Origin: RPQJ01 sp963762315
Lineage (GTDB): Bacteria; Pseudomonadota; Gammaproteobacteria; Steroidobacterales; Steroidobacteraceae
Length of the DNA stretch: 64,000 bases
Assembly (NCBI GenBank): GCA_963762315.1
Contig: CAVXKO010000005.1
Coordinates: 558,001 to 622,000, forward strand
Direction: 5' to 3'
Shown here: positions 44,712 through 54,768 of the stretch, in pieces
Numbering within the stretch: position 1 is the first letter of the stretch
Layout of the letters: every line of letters begins with the position of its first letter
Translations under genes and position numbers: made by a program
Notes under the pieces: generated by a model
The model's database searches: none
What the model saw: the letters and a program-made list of their open reading frames with translations, nothing else
What the model was told of the DNA's origin: nothing

Positions 44712-45842
44712 ATGGGGGCGAAGGAAAAGGTCGCCGCCCTGCTGAGGGCGGCCGGCATCGAGATCAACGGCAGCAATCCCTGGGACCTGCGGGTCCAGGA
44801 CGAGCGCTTGTACGCGCGCGTGCTGGCGGACGGCACCCTGGGCGCCGGCGAGGCCTACATGGACGGATGGTGGGACGCCGCGCAACTCGACGAGTTCTTC
44901 GTGCGCATCCATGGCGCGCGGATCGACCGCCAGCTCGTGACCACCGGGATGCTGGCCCAGGTCGCGTTGAGCAAGCTCGCCAACCGGCAGGGGCGCCGGC
45001 TTTCGAAGCGGGTGGCACGGCAGCACTACGACCTCTCGAATGAGCTGTACGTCGCGATGCTCGGCCGCACCATGCAGTACACCTGCGCGTACTACGGCCT
45101 CGATGGCGCGGACCAGACGCTCGACGAGGCGCAGGACCGCAAGCTGGACCTGATCGCGAGGAAGCTCCGCCTGCAGCCCGGCATGTCGGTGCTCGAACTC
45201 GGCGGCGGCTTCGGGGGCCTCGCCCGGCATCTCGCAATGCACCACGGGTGCCGCGTCGTCAGTTACAACATCAGCCGGGAACAGGTCGAGTTCGCCCGAG
45301 CCTGGTGCGACGGGCTGCCGGTGGAATTCCGCCTGCAGGACTACCGGGAGGCCGCGTCGGATCCGCGGACGTACGACCGGGTCGTGAGCATCGGCCTGAT
45401 GGAGCACGTCGGACCGAAGAACTACCGGCCATTCTTCGAGATTGCACAGGCGCGGCTCGCGCCCGGCGGGCTCGCCCTCGTGCACACGATCGGTGGCAAC
45501 GTCAGCATGACGACGGCCGATCGGTGGATCACCAGGTACATCTTCCCGGGCGGCGTCATTCCGTCCGAGCAGCAGCTCAGCGCGGCCAAGGAGGGGCTAT
45601 TCGTCCTGGAGGACTGGCACAACTTCGGGCCGGACTACGACCGGACGCTGCTCGCATGGGATGAAAACTTCCGCGCCGCATGGCCGATGCTCGTCAAGGA
45701 CCTCGCGCTGGACGAACGCTTCTACCGGATGTGGCGTTACTACCTCAACTCGTCCGCCGGCGCGTTTCGCGCGCGCGCGCTCAATCTCTGGCAGCTGGTG
45801 CTGAGCCGGGGCGACGTCCCGCGCTACGTGCCGGCGAGATGA
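44712..45842 (+). CDS. Cyclopropane-fatty-acid-synthase family methyltransferase (candidate TmsB/BfaB-like)
   Basis: 376 residues. The Cfa/Mas20-type SAM methyltransferase has an N-terminal lipid-binding part (GAGEAYMDGWWDAAQLDEFF), YDLSNELYVAMLG and the TCAYYG motif. The SAM loop is MSVLELGGGFGGLARHLA, a variant of the usual LDIGCGWG. IGLMEHVGPKNY and IFPGGVIPS follow. It methylates the double bond of membrane acyl chains. It is followed after 3 bases by a DHCR24-like FAD oxidoreductase, the pairing seen in 10-methyl fatty acid (tuberculostearic acid) synthesis. A plain cyclopropane product remains possible. Confidence 0.88.
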   Translation: MGAKEKVAALLRAAGIEINGSNPWDLRVQDERLYARVLADGTLGAGEAYMDGWWDAAQLDEFFVRIHGARIDRQLVTTGMLAQVALSKLANRQGRRLSKRVARQHYDLSNELYVAMLGRTMQYTCAYYGLDGADQTLDEAQDRKLDLIARKLRLQPGMSVLELGGGFGGLARHLAMHHGCRVVSYNISREQVEFARAWCDGLPVEFRLQDYREAASDPRTYDRVVSIGLMEHVGPKNYRPFFEIAQARLAPGGLALVHTIGGNVSMTTADRWITRYIFPGGVIPSEQQLSAAKEGLFVLEDWHNFGPDYDRTLLAWDENFRAAWPMLVKDLALDERFYRMWRYYLNSSAGAFRARALNLWQLVLSRGDVPRYVPAR

Positions 45843-45845
45843 GCA

Positions 45846-47183
45846 ATGGCGCCCACGACGGTCGACGCGCACCGCGATCGGGTTGAGCGGCTCGCGGCCG
45901 CCCTGCGCAGCTCGACCGGTTCCGTGCGCCTGCGCAAGCGCACCAGCAACCTGTTCCGTCCGCGGCTCGCGGCCGACCGGGTCTTCATCGACGGCACGAC
46001 GCTCGATCACGTGATCTCGATCGATCCCGACGCACGCACCGCGGACGTGGAGGGCATGACGACCTACGCCGCCCTCGTCGACGCGACGTTGCCCCATGGT
46101 CTCGCGCCTGCGGTCGTCCCCGAACTGAAGAGCATCACCGTCGGCGGAGCGACTACCGGCCTCGGCATCGAGTCGAGTTCGTTTCGCCACGGCCTGGTGC
46201 ACGAGACCGTCGTCGCGTTCGACGTGCTCGTGGCCGACGGCCGGGTGCTGCGCTGCTCATCGACGGAACGCGCGGACCTGTTCCACGGCTTCCCGAATTC
46301 CTACGGCAGCCTCGGCTATGCGACACGACTGACCCTCAGGCTCATCCCCGTCGCGCCTTACGTCCACCTCAGGCACGAGCGCTTCGCGGATGCAGGACGG
46401 TATTTCGCCGCCATTGCCGCGGAGTGCGCGGATCCGACCTGCGACTATCTCGACGGCGTGTTCTTCGGAACCGGGGATTTCGTGCTCACGCGTGCGACGA
46501 TAGTCGAGGCCTTGCCGCCCGGCCGTCGGGCGAGTGACTACACATGGATGAAGCAGTACTGGAAGAGTCTGCGTGAGCGTTCGGACGACTACCTGACCAC
46601 CCGCGACTACCTGTGGCGCTGGGACACGGATTGGTTCTGGTGCAGCCGGAACGTCGGCGCGCACCTCGCGCCTGTCCGCCTGCTCGCCGGTCCCCGACTC
46701 CTGTCGAGCGTCACCTACCAGAGGATCATGCGCGCGGGACAGCGCTACCCTCTGAAAGCGCTCGAGCACCTGCGGCCGCGCGCGGAATCGGTGATCCAGG
46801 ACGTGGACATTCCGCTCGCGAACGCCGCCGCTTTCCTGGCGCAATTGCACGCCGAGGTCGGCATCACCCCGGTCTGGGTCTGCCCGTTCAGGGTCACGAC
46901 CGACCGGTGTCCCTTGTATCGGTTGCGCACGGACACGCCGTACGTCAACTTTGGATTCTGGGACACCGTGCGCAGCCGGCAACCGGACGGTCATTACAAC
47001 GCGATCGTCGAGCGCCTCGTGGCGCAGCACGACGGCAAGAAGAGCCTGTATTCGCGCAGCACCTTCGACGAGGAGGCGTTCTGGGCCACTTACGATCGCC
47101 GGGGATACGACGAGCTGAAGCGGGAGTACGACCCGACGGGCCGGTTCCCCGGGCTCTACGAGAAGGCCGTCCGGCGCCTCTGA
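45846..47183 (+). CDS. DHCR24-like FAD-binding oxidoreductase (candidate TmsA/BfaA-like)
   Basis: 445 residues. A PCMH-type FAD domain is visible in TSNLFRPRLAADRVFID, DVEGMTTYAALVDATLPHGL and VGGATTGLGIESSSFRHGLVHE. The C-terminal half (VQDVDIPLANAAAFLAQLHAEVGITPVWVCPF, PLYRLRTDTPYVNFGFWD) matches the delta-24 sterol reductase type. No membrane anchor is seen. It starts 3 bases after the Cfa-like gene. In actinobacteria the homologous partner reduces a 10-methylene acyl intermediate to the 10-methyl form; that role here is inference from the pairing. Confidence 0.82.
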   Translation: MAPTTVDAHRDRVERLAAALRSSTGSVRLRKRTSNLFRPRLAADRVFIDGTTLDHVISIDPDARTADVEGMTTYAALVDATLPHGLAPAVVPELKSITVGGATTGLGIESSSFRHGLVHETVVAFDVLVADGRVLRCSSTERADLFHGFPNSYGSLGYATRLTLRLIPVAPYVHLRHERFADAGRYFAAIAAECADPTCDYLDGVFFGTGDFVLTRATIVEALPPGRRASDYTWMKQYWKSLRERSDDYLTTRDYLWRWDTDWFWCSRNVGAHLAPVRLLAGPRLLSSVTYQRIMRAGQRYPLKALEHLRPRAESVIQDVDIPLANAAAFLAQLHAEVGITPVWVCPFRVTTDRCPLYRLRTDTPYVNFGFWDTVRSRQPDGHYNAIVERLVAQHDGKKSLYSRSTFDEEAFWATYDRRGYDELKREYDPTGRFPGLYEKAVRRL

Positions 47184-47342
47184 AACCGTCGAGCAACGAG
47201 GGAGAGGCCGGGCGCGCGGCCGCTTCGCCGAGTGCGCGATGTGCCGGCGGGTTGCGGGTATCGACGGGCGGGCGCAAAGTCGCCCGGGCCCGTTGCATCA
47301 ATCGGCGGCGGGCTCGCGCTGCACGTCACCAGGGAGCGTTGC

Positions 47343-48588
47343 ATGAAAGTGCTTGCGATTGCCGCAATGGCGTCACTCCTCGCGGCGTGTGCCGGGCGCA
47401 GCGACGGCCGGCGATGACGCCGTGCAACCGGGCTCCCGCCCGTTGTCGCTGGTCGGTGAGATGGATCCCGGCCCGCTGAAGACGAAGCTGCTGGGCTGCT
47501 CGGCCGGCCCGTTCCGGAGGACCGATTTCTCGATCGGGCATCGCGGCGCCGCGCAGCAGTTTCCGGAGCACACGCGCGAATCGTACGAGGCCGCCGCGCG
47601 AATGGGGGCCGGCATCGTCGAGTGCGACGTGACGTTCACGCGGGACCGGGAGCTGGTCTGCCGTCACTCGCAGTGCGACCTGCACACGACCACCGACATC
47701 CTGGCCACGCCGCTGGCGGCGAAATGCTCCGAGACCTTCACGCCGGCTGCGTTCGACCCGAGGACGGGCAAGCGCATCAAGGCGGCGTCCGCGAAATGCT
47801 GCACGACGGATCTCATGCTGGCGGAGTTCAAGACCCTGCGCGGCAAGATGGACGCGGGCGATCCGAACGCGACCACGGTCGAGCAGTATCTCGCCGCTCC
47901 GCCGGGCGGCCGCGCCGATCTTGCGAGCCTTCGCGGCAAGCTGGTCAGCCACAAGGAGAGCATCGAGCTGCTGCGCAGGCTGGGCGTGAAGATGATCCCG
48001 GAACTGAAGGCACCCGAAGTGCCGATGCCGTACCAGGGCAACTACCGCCACGAGGACTATGCCCGGCAGATGATCGACGAGTACCGGGCGGCGGGAGTCT
48101 CCGCGGCCGAGGTCTGGCCGCAGTCCTTCAACCTCGATGACCTCCTCTATTGGTTGAAACTCGAGCCCGCGTTCGGCGCGCACGCCGTCTATCTCGACGA
48201 CATCGACCCGACCGACGGCGATCCGGGCAACGACCGCGCGCCCACGCTCGCCGAGCTGCAGGCGCTGGCGGCCAAGGGGGTCAGGATCGTGGCGCCGCCC
48301 ATGTGGGCGTTGCTCAGCCTCGACCACAAGAACGAGATCGTGCCGTCGCAATATGCCCGCGATGCGAAGGCGGCCGGTCTCGACATCATCACGTGGACGC
48401 TGGAGCGCTCCGGCCCGCTCAAGTCGGGCGGGGGCTGGTACTACCAGTCGATTGCGCCGGTGATCAACAACGACGGCGACATGCTCACCGTGCTCGACGT
48501 GCTGGCCCGGCAGGTGCGCGTCCGCGGCGTCTTTTCGGATTGGCCGGGCACGGTGACGTACTACGCCTCGTGCATGGGCCTCGAGTAG
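47343..48588 (+). CDS. Glycerophosphodiester phosphodiesterase lipoprotein, frame broken near 47405
   Basis: ATG 47343 opens a lipoprotein signal (KVLAIAAMASLLAACAG, lipobox LAAC), but that frame stops after GRSDGRR. The enzyme continues in the +1 frame: DDAVQPGSRPLSLVGE, then the GDPD motif GHRGAAQQFPEHTRESYEAAARMGAGIVECDV with the catalytic His and the metal Glu/Asp. MIPELKAPEV, WPQSFNLDDLLYWL and WTLERSG follow. One extra base near 47405 explains the split; the joined protein is about 414 residues. It hydrolyses deacylated phospholipids to glycerol-3-phosphate in the periplasm. Confidence 0.85.
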
Positions 48589-48755
48589 CGCCTGAGCCGG
48601 GCGGGCTCCACGGCCGCTGATCGCGGCCGCGACCGAGACCCAATAAGCACTTCTGGATCAAATAGTTACCGATACGCCGGCGAAGTGCGGGCCCGGCGCG
48701 TAAACTGTCTGGCGATTTGCCATGTGGCACCCCCCGCTTCCCTGGTAATTCCCTG

Positions 48756-49916
48756 ATGCAAAACGAATCCACGGCGCGCCAAGAGCACGCTCCGATCAAC
48801 TGGGTCACCACGATCCTGTTCACGCTGACGCCGCTCGCCGCCTTGATCGCCGTGCCATGGTTCGGCCTCGCGCAGGGCTACAGCATGGCGTCCGTAGTCG
48901 CTTTCGTCGTGGTGCTCTGGGCCTGCGGCATCTCGATCACCGCCGGCTACCACCGCCTCTGGTCGCACAAGGCCTACAGCGCGCACTGGTCGGTGCGCCT
49001 GTTCTTCGCGATCTTCGGCGCGATGGCGATGCAGAACAGCATCCTGATCTGGGGCTCGCAGCACCGCACGCACCACCGCTTCGTGGACGACGTGGACAAG
49101 GACCCCTACAGCGCCCGGCGCGGCTTCTGGTTCTCGCACATGGGCTGGATCCTGCGCAATTACCCGAGCGGCGTGAACGATTTCTCGAATGCGCGCGACC
49201 TCGAGCGCGACCCGATCGTGATGTGGCAGCACCGCTATTACCTGCCGCTCACGCTGTTCATGAACATCGCGTTCCCGCTGCTGCTCGGCTGGGCGCTCGG
49301 CGACGTCTGGGGCGTGTTCCTGCTGGCCGGCCTGCTGCGGCTGGTGGTCAACCACCATTTCACCTGGTTCATCAACTCGCTGGCGCACATGTGGGGCTCG
49401 CAGCCCTACACCGACGAGAACACCGCGCGCGACAACCCGTTCCTGGCCCTGCTGACCTACGGCGAGGGCTATCACAACTTCCACCACATCTTCCAGAACG
49501 ACTACCGCAACGGCATCAAGTGGTGGCATTGGGATCCGACCAAGTGGCTCATCGCGACGCTGTCGGGCCTCAAGCTCGCCACCGGCCTGAAGCGGGTGCC
49601 GGACCTCTGGATCCAGCGCGCGCAACTGGCGATGCAGTTCAAGCGGATGGAAGCGGCGCTCGCCAGGCGCAGCATGCGTGAATCCGCCGACGAGCAGATC
49701 GAGCGCCTCAAGGTCCGCGTGGCCGAGGAGTACGCTTCGTTCAGGAAGTCGCTGGAGGAATGGGCGAAGGTGCGCGACGAATGGGTCGCCAGCCGCAAGC
49801 AGCACCTGACCCAGAAGTGGGAAGAGACGAGCTTCCGCCTGCGCCTCAAGCAGATCGAGCAGGGCCTGCGCATCCAGCGCCGGCGCCTGCGCGTGATGTC
49901 GAAGGCGTACGCCTGA
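48756..49916 (+). CDS. Membrane fatty-acid (acyl-CoA) desaturase
   Basis: 386 residues. The three His boxes of delta-9 desaturases are present: HRLWSH, HRTHH and HNFHH, with membrane helix pairs between (VTTILFTLTPLAALIAV, YYLPLTLFMNIAFPLLLGW). The last ~95 residues form a charged helix (EQIERLKVRVAEEYASFRK), a C-terminal extension beyond the usual catalytic part. It makes monounsaturated acyl chains, which would also be the substrate of the Cfa-like methyltransferase 3 kb upstream. Confidence 0.93.
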   Translation: MQNESTARQEHAPINWVTTILFTLTPLAALIAVPWFGLAQGYSMASVVAFVVVLWACGISITAGYHRLWSHKAYSAHWSVRLFFAIFGAMAMQNSILIWGSQHRTHHRFVDDVDKDPYSARRGFWFSHMGWILRNYPSGVNDFSNARDLERDPIVMWQHRYYLPLTLFMNIAFPLLLGWALGDVWGVFLLAGLLRLVVNHHFTWFINSLAHMWGSQPYTDENTARDNPFLALLTYGEGYHNFHHIFQNDYRNGIKWWHWDPTKWLIATLSGLKLATGLKRVPDLWIQRAQLAMQFKRMEAALARRSMRESADEQIERLKVRVAEEYASFRKSLEEWAKVRDEWVASRKQHLTQKWEETSFRLRLKQIEQGLRIQRRRLRVMSKAYA

Positions 49917-49919
49917 GGT

Positions 49920-50402
49920 TCAATCCCGGAAGTTGGTGAACTGCAGCGGCATGTCGTAGCCGCCCTTCTTCACCAGCGCGATCGCGTCCTGCAGGTCGTC
50001 CCGGCTCTTGCCCGTGACGCGGACCTGCTGGTCCTGGATCCCCGCCTGCACTTTCAGCTTGGAATCCTTGATCTGCCGCTGGATCTTCTTGCCCAGTTCG
50101 GTATCGATCCCCTTGCGCAGCGTGACGATCTGCTTGGCCGTCTGGCCGGTCACGACCGGCTCGTCGACCTTCAGGCAGGCGACGTCGATGCCGCGCTTGG
50201 CGAGCTTCAGCTTGAGGATCTCAATCATTTGTTTAAGTTGAAAATCGGCCGGAGCGCTGAGCGTAATGACCGTGTCTTTCAACTCAAACTTGGCATTCGT
50301 ACCCTTGAAGTCGAAGCGCTGGCTGACCTCGCGGCTGGCCTGGTCGACGGCATTGGTGAGTTCATGGGCGTCGAACTCGGAGACGATGTCGAAGGATGGC
50401 AT
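49920..50402 (-). CDS. yajQ: YajQ family cyclic-di-GMP-binding protein
   Basis: 160 residues from ATG 50400-50402, intact. The family start MPSFDIVSEFDAHELTNAVDQA, the RFDFKGTN strand, VACLKVDEPVVTGQTAKQIV and the closing GGYDMPLQFTNFRD are all present. It is a two-domain ferredoxin-like fold that binds nucleotides, and in Xanthomonas c-di-GMP, to control transcription factors. It is the last gene of a reverse-strand run. Confidence 0.96.
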   Translation of the reverse strand: MPSFDIVSEFDAHELTNAVDQASREVSQRFDFKGTNAKFELKDTVITLSAPADFQLKQMIEILKLKLAKRGIDVACLKVDEPVVTGQTAKQIVTLRKGIDTELGKKIQRQIKDSKLKVQAGIQDQQVRVTGKSRDDLQDAIALVKKGGYDMPLQFTNFRD

Positions 50403-50413
50403 GGGGTGGAAGG

Positions 50414-51175
50414 CTACAGGCCCTTGCGCAGTCCCCACAAGGTCGCGCCGTTGATCGCGAGGCACACGGCGAGCGCGAGGCTGTAGGCCGCGACGGCGCC
50501 CATGGGCTCGAGCCCGAGCGCCACGACGAGGAAGAACGCGGCGAACGCATACATCCCGATCAGGAAGCCGCGCAGCACCCGCACCGCGCCGTCCACCCCG
50601 AACTGGTGATGGGCGAATGCGGTGAGCAGGATGACCACGATCGGGAACGGGATCACGAGCCCGCTCAGTTGCGGGCCCAGCCAGCCGGCGATCCCCGTCT
50701 GCACCAGCACGAAGGTGGCGGCAATGACGAGGCGCATCGGCATGTCCCAGGCGGGCGGAGCGACGGGTGCCGGCTTCGCAGTCGGCGCACGAAGGGTCCT
50801 CAGGCAGATCGCTGCGCCGGCAAACACGCCCGCAATGCCGAGCCAGGGCGACACATCGGCATGCAGCAACAGGGCCGTGCCGGCGGTGAACGCCGCGATT
50901 GCTGCAATCGACGCCGCCGGCCACCCGGAGCGACTCGCGGCGTAGTAGGCGAGGCAGAACGCGCAGGACGACCACATGCCGAGCAGGGTCGTGCCCGCCG
51001 CGTGGGCGGCAAAGGCAGGTCCCTGCTCGATGCAGATGAAGATCGAGATCGGCCCGGCGAGCAACGGCAGCCCGGTCAGCCACCCGGACACCCCCGGGCC
51101 CCAGCGCCGTCCTGCGGCGCTGGCCAGGTACATCATCGACGGCGTCAGGACCAGCTTGGCGAGGAAGAGGCTCAC
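50414..51175 (-). CDS. Multi-pass membrane protein of unknown function
   Basis: 253 residues with about seven or eight membrane helices (KLVLTPSMMYLASAAG, GWLTGLPLLAGPISIFICIEQG, WPAASIAAIAAFTAGTALLLH, FPIVVILLTAFAHHQFG, YSLALAVCLAINGATLWGL). The GTG start at 51173-51175 overlaps the stop of the upstream lipoprotein gene (TGA 51172-51174). No transporter signature is recognised. Confidence 0.75.
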   Translation of the reverse strand: MSLFLAKLVLTPSMMYLASAAGRRWGPGVSGWLTGLPLLAGPISIFICIEQGPAFAAHAAGTTLLGMWSSCAFCLAYYAASRSGWPAASIAAIAAFTAGTALLLHADVSPWLGIAGVFAGAAICLRTLRAPTAKPAPVAPPAWDMPMRLVIAATFVLVQTGIAGWLGPQLSGLVIPFPIVVILLTAFAHHQFGVDGAVRVLRGFLIGMYAFAAFFLVVALGLEPMGAVAAYSLALAVCLAINGATLWGLRKGL

Positions 51176-51964
51176 GGAGCTGCGACCGCCGGCTCGTCCG
51201 CACCCGCTGCGACGGGTGCTTCCTCGAGCGTGGCGTCGGGATTGCGGACGGCGACGAAGCGCAGGTGCGTCGACGGCAACAGACCAGGCCTCGCCCTCGA
51301 GTTCGCCCTTCTTGTTCGCCTTGGCGACGTAGAGCTAGGCCGGCCCGGCCATCGAAGAACGAGAGCAGCAACTGGTCGCCGTGCACCTCGCCGGCGACCC
51401 GCTGCTCGGCATCCTTCGTGATCACGCTGCCGGTCACACGCTCGAACTTCTGCCGGAACTCGGCGACGCCCCGCACCTGCACGCCGCGATCGTCGGTGAA
51501 CGTCACCGCCCAGCGTCCGGCGGCATCCATGTTGTCGCTGAGCGGTTCCTCGAAAAACCGCCAGGTCTGGCCGAGCACCGCCTTGAACGGCAGCTTCTTC
51601 GTCCTGCCGCCCGGCGCCGCGAAAGCGATGTCTCCGCGCAGTTCGCCGCCCGAAATCGATGCCGTCAGCGTGCTCGCTCCGCCGGGGAAGACCGCGGAGA
51701 CCTTGCCTGGCTCGATGCGAAGGTTCATCGCGGCCACACGCTCCTCGCCGTTGACGAGATACAGCGCGAAGCCCTTCTCTTCCTTTGCGATGTCGATGCC
51801 GAACGGCAGGTCGCCGCCCGGCGAGTCGACCACCGCGCGATAACTGCCCGCCTGCAGGTCGCGGCTAGGCGGCGTGCACGCGGCAAGCCAGGCCGATGCG
51901 CAACACACGGCGGCGAGGACGCCGGCAATGCTGCGCGGCGCGCGTCGAACGCGTGTATCGGTCA
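51172..51964 (-). CDS. Lipoprotein with TlpA-type N-terminal beta domain, frame broken twice
   Basis: ATG 51964 (GAGGA upstream) opens a lipoprotein signal (GVLAAVCCASAWLAAC). The mature part is a beta-rich domain: YRAVVDSPGGDLPFGIDI, LYLVNGEERVAAMNLRI, GRTKKLPFKAVLGQTWRFF and AGRWAVTFTDDRGVQVRGVAEFRQ. This type precedes thioredoxin domains in some TlpA-like proteins, but no thioredoxin follows. After FFDGRAG the frame breaks at about 51335 (LYVAKANKKGELEGEAW is in +1), and again at about 51285 (THLRFVAVRNPDATLEEAPV). Each break fits one extra base. Confidence 0.7.
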
Positions 51965-51993
51965 TGCGGGGCATGTCCTCGGGGCGGATGCGG

Positions 51994-52380
51994 CTAGATC
52001 TTGAGCGCGGCGCGGATCTTTTCCACGAGATCTTCGCCGCCGTGCTCGCGCACGTGCTCGATGACGATCGGCCCGAACTTGCGCGCGGTGGTGAGGTCGA
52101 TGCCGAGCTCGGTGAACGAGGCGGCAAGGCCGGCCCAGCGCCCGGGGCTGCTGCGGCCGCCGAGCAGCGAGCCGAGCCCGCCCGCGAGCGAGCTCAACGC
52201 GCTAGGCGGCGGCGCCTTCGCCAGCAGCTTGTCCGCGCCCGGCACGTCGGCCACGAACTGCTCGAAGTCGCGCTTGCTGAGATTCTGCTGGCCGGCGCGC
52301 AGCAGCGCGACGAGCCCGCCCTCGGCCTGCTTCTTCGTGACGCCGAGGTCCTTCGAAAGTTTCCTGACCAGTGGTTCCAT
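51994..52380 (-). CDS. DUF2780-like protein
   Basis: 128 residues from ATG 52378-52380. The helical N-terminus LVRKLSKDLGVTKKQAEGGLVALL and the glycine-rich middle ALSSLAGGLGSLLGG are typical of DUF2780-type proteins, followed by GLAASFTELGIDLTTARKFGPIVIEHVREHGG. No signal peptide is visible, although many relatives are secreted. Function unknown. Confidence 0.75.
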   Translation of the reverse strand: MEPLVRKLSKDLGVTKKQAEGGLVALLRAGQQNLSKRDFEQFVADVPGADKLLAKAPPPSALSSLAGGLGSLLGGRSSPGRWAGLAASFTELGIDLTTARKFGPIVIEHVREHGGEDLVEKIRAALKI

Positions 52381-52412
52381 CGCGCCGCTCCCCGATCGAT
52401 CGAGCCCGGATT

Positions 52413-54768
52413 CTACGTCATGGGCACCCAGACGAGCCCCAGGTCCTCGACGGCAATGTCTGCCTTCTTCGGCTTCACCGCGGCCGTCTCGATCCGGATC
52501 GTCGCGGGGTCGAGCTCGGATTCGAGGCGCTGGATCTCGGCCTCGAGTTCCGCGGTCAGCGCCTCCTGCTGCTCGCGCAGGGCCGCTGCGTCCGCCTCGG
52601 CGCTGGCGACGTCCGCGCGTTCCTTGCTCGCCCGCCCGAAACTGCGCGCGGCCGTCGAAGCCTGCCGCATCGCGCTCGAACGGCGGCCGCCGAACAACGC
52701 GCCCAGCAGGCTCCCGCCCACGGACAGTGCCGAGGACACCGTCTGGCTGGTGGCCTGCGATTTCTGCACCTCGATCTTCTGCTCGGCGCGGCGCTGCCGG
52801 TCGCCGAGCGCGTCGAGCTTCGTCGCGTACTTCTTGCGCAGCGCGTCGACGGCATCGTCGCGCTTCTCGCGCAGGGTCTGCGCCAGGTGCGCGCGGAACT
52901 CGCTCTCCGTGCCGCCCGGCGCCGCAGCCATCTTCAGGTCGGGGCACCGGAAAGTGTGCAGTGCCGCCGTGCGATAGACGTGATCCTCGAGGGCCGACGT
53001 CCAAGCCTTGTAATTGCGGGCCGACGCGGCCGCGGCGGGAGCCTCGCCAAAAGCGGCGCCGGCCGCCGGGCCGTCCGCAAAACTCGGGCCCGGTTCAGGC
53101 ACCACTTCGGCCTGCGCCCAATCGGGTCCGTTGCTGTCGCAGGGCGCGAGGTAGTACCACGACTCCCACGCATCCATGCCGGCCTTCGCGTCGATGAAAT
53201 GCGCGCGCACCTTTGCGCCGATGCGCGGTTCGTAGGTCACCGGCTTGCCGCCGGCGGTCGGTGCAATGAATTTCTCCGTCACGCCCGCCTGCAGCACGGG
53301 TCGCTTCGAAGCCGCCGCCGCTGCCGGTGGCGTCGCCACGGGTGCCGCCGCGGTTGACGCCTTCACCGGCGTGAGCTGCTTGATCTCGTTGAGCGTCAGC
53401 GGCCCGCGCAGGTACGACAGCGCCCAACGCGTGCGCATCAACACCGGCGCGTCGTCGTGCACGTTGCGCATCAGGAACGTGCGCTGAGAGAGGCTCGCCA
53501 TCAGCGCCTCGAACGCGGCTTTGTCCATGCCCCCGGCGGCGTCGGTGCCGAGCAGCCCTTCGATCACGCGTGCCTTGTCGCGCTCTGTCTGCAGCCGCCC
53601 GATGAACCAGGTGCCCGCGTTGCCGAGACCCTTGTAGTCGAGGTCCACGGGGTTCTGCGTCGCGAGCACCACGCCGAGGCCGAACGCGCGCGCCTGCTTC
53701 ATCAGCGTGAGCAGCGGCGTCTTCGAAGGCGGCATCGCCGTCGGCGGGAAGAAGCCGAACACCTCGTCCATGTAGAACAGCGCGCGCAGGCTCGTGGTGC
53801 CCGACTGACGGCGCATCCACGCGACGAGTTCGTTCGCGACCAGCGTGACGACGAACATGCGCTCCGCGTCGTTCAGGTGCGCGATCGAGATGATCGCGAT
53901 CCGCGGCTTGCCGGCATCGGTGTAGAGCAGCTTCTGGATGTCGAGCGCGTCGCCCTTGAGCCAGGCTTCGAATCCCGGCGAGGCCAGCAGGCCGTTGATC
54001 TGCAGCGCGAGGCCCATGCGCTCCTTCGCCGGGTAGAAGCTCTCGAGGTCGAACACGCCGATCTTCTCGAACGGCGGCTTCTGCACGGCCTGGATGATTG
54101 CGGCGAGGTCGGCGCTTTCGCCCTTGCGCCACGCGGCGTCGAGGATCGCCGAGAGCAGGATGTACTCGCGGCTCTTGATCGGGTCGGCGTCGACGCCGAG
54201 CAGGCCCAGCAAGCCGGCGACCGCCGAGCCGATGCGTTCCTTCGAGCGCCGTGGCGTCGCCGGCCACGGCCGGATCCGGCGCGGCGAACGACTTCAGGAT
54301 CGACAGCGAACGTCCCGACTCGGAGCCCGGCGTGTAGATCGTGACTTCGGCGGCTTCACGCAGCCGTGCGATGCGCGCGCCATCCTCGTTCCACTCGGCC
54401 AGGCCCTTCTTCCAGGTTGCGCTGGTCGCTGCCGCGAATTCATCGACCGACTGCCCCTTGCGCGAGGCCTCGCCAGCGTCCACCCACGGCTTGAAATCCT
54501 CAGGCCGCAGCTCGGGGAAGGTGAGCATCAGGTTGCCGATGTCGCCCTTCGGGTCGATGGCGATCGCCGGGATGCCGTCGAGCGCGGCCTCCTCGAGCAG
54601 CGACACGCACAGGCCCGTCTTGCCGCTGCCCGTCATGCCGATGCAGACGGCGTGGGTCGTCAGGTCGCGCGAGTCGTAGAGCAGCTCGTCGCCGAGCTGC
54701 TGCGACTTCGGGTCGAATTCCCGGCCGAGGTAGAAGACTCCGAGGCGTTCGTAGCAGGGGAGGGCCAT
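52413..54768 (-). CDS. HerA-like ATPase with C-terminal coiled coil, frame broken near 54243
   Basis: About 785 residues after joining. The N-terminal nucleotide-binding part has Walker A GMTGSGKTGLC and IDPKGDIGNLMLTFPEL. After the break come SREYILLSAILDAAWRKGE, the Walker B-like LFYMDEVFGFFP and VVLATQNPVDLDYKGLGNAGTW, typical of HerA/DUF87-type ATPases. One extra G (about 54243) splits DATAL from KERIGSAVAGLL. The C-terminal ~250 residues include an Ala-rich linker, a conserved-looking domain and a coiled coil (QQEALTAELEAEIQRLESEL). It probably translocates on DNA or remodels protein. No NurA partner is seen nearby. Confidence 0.83.
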
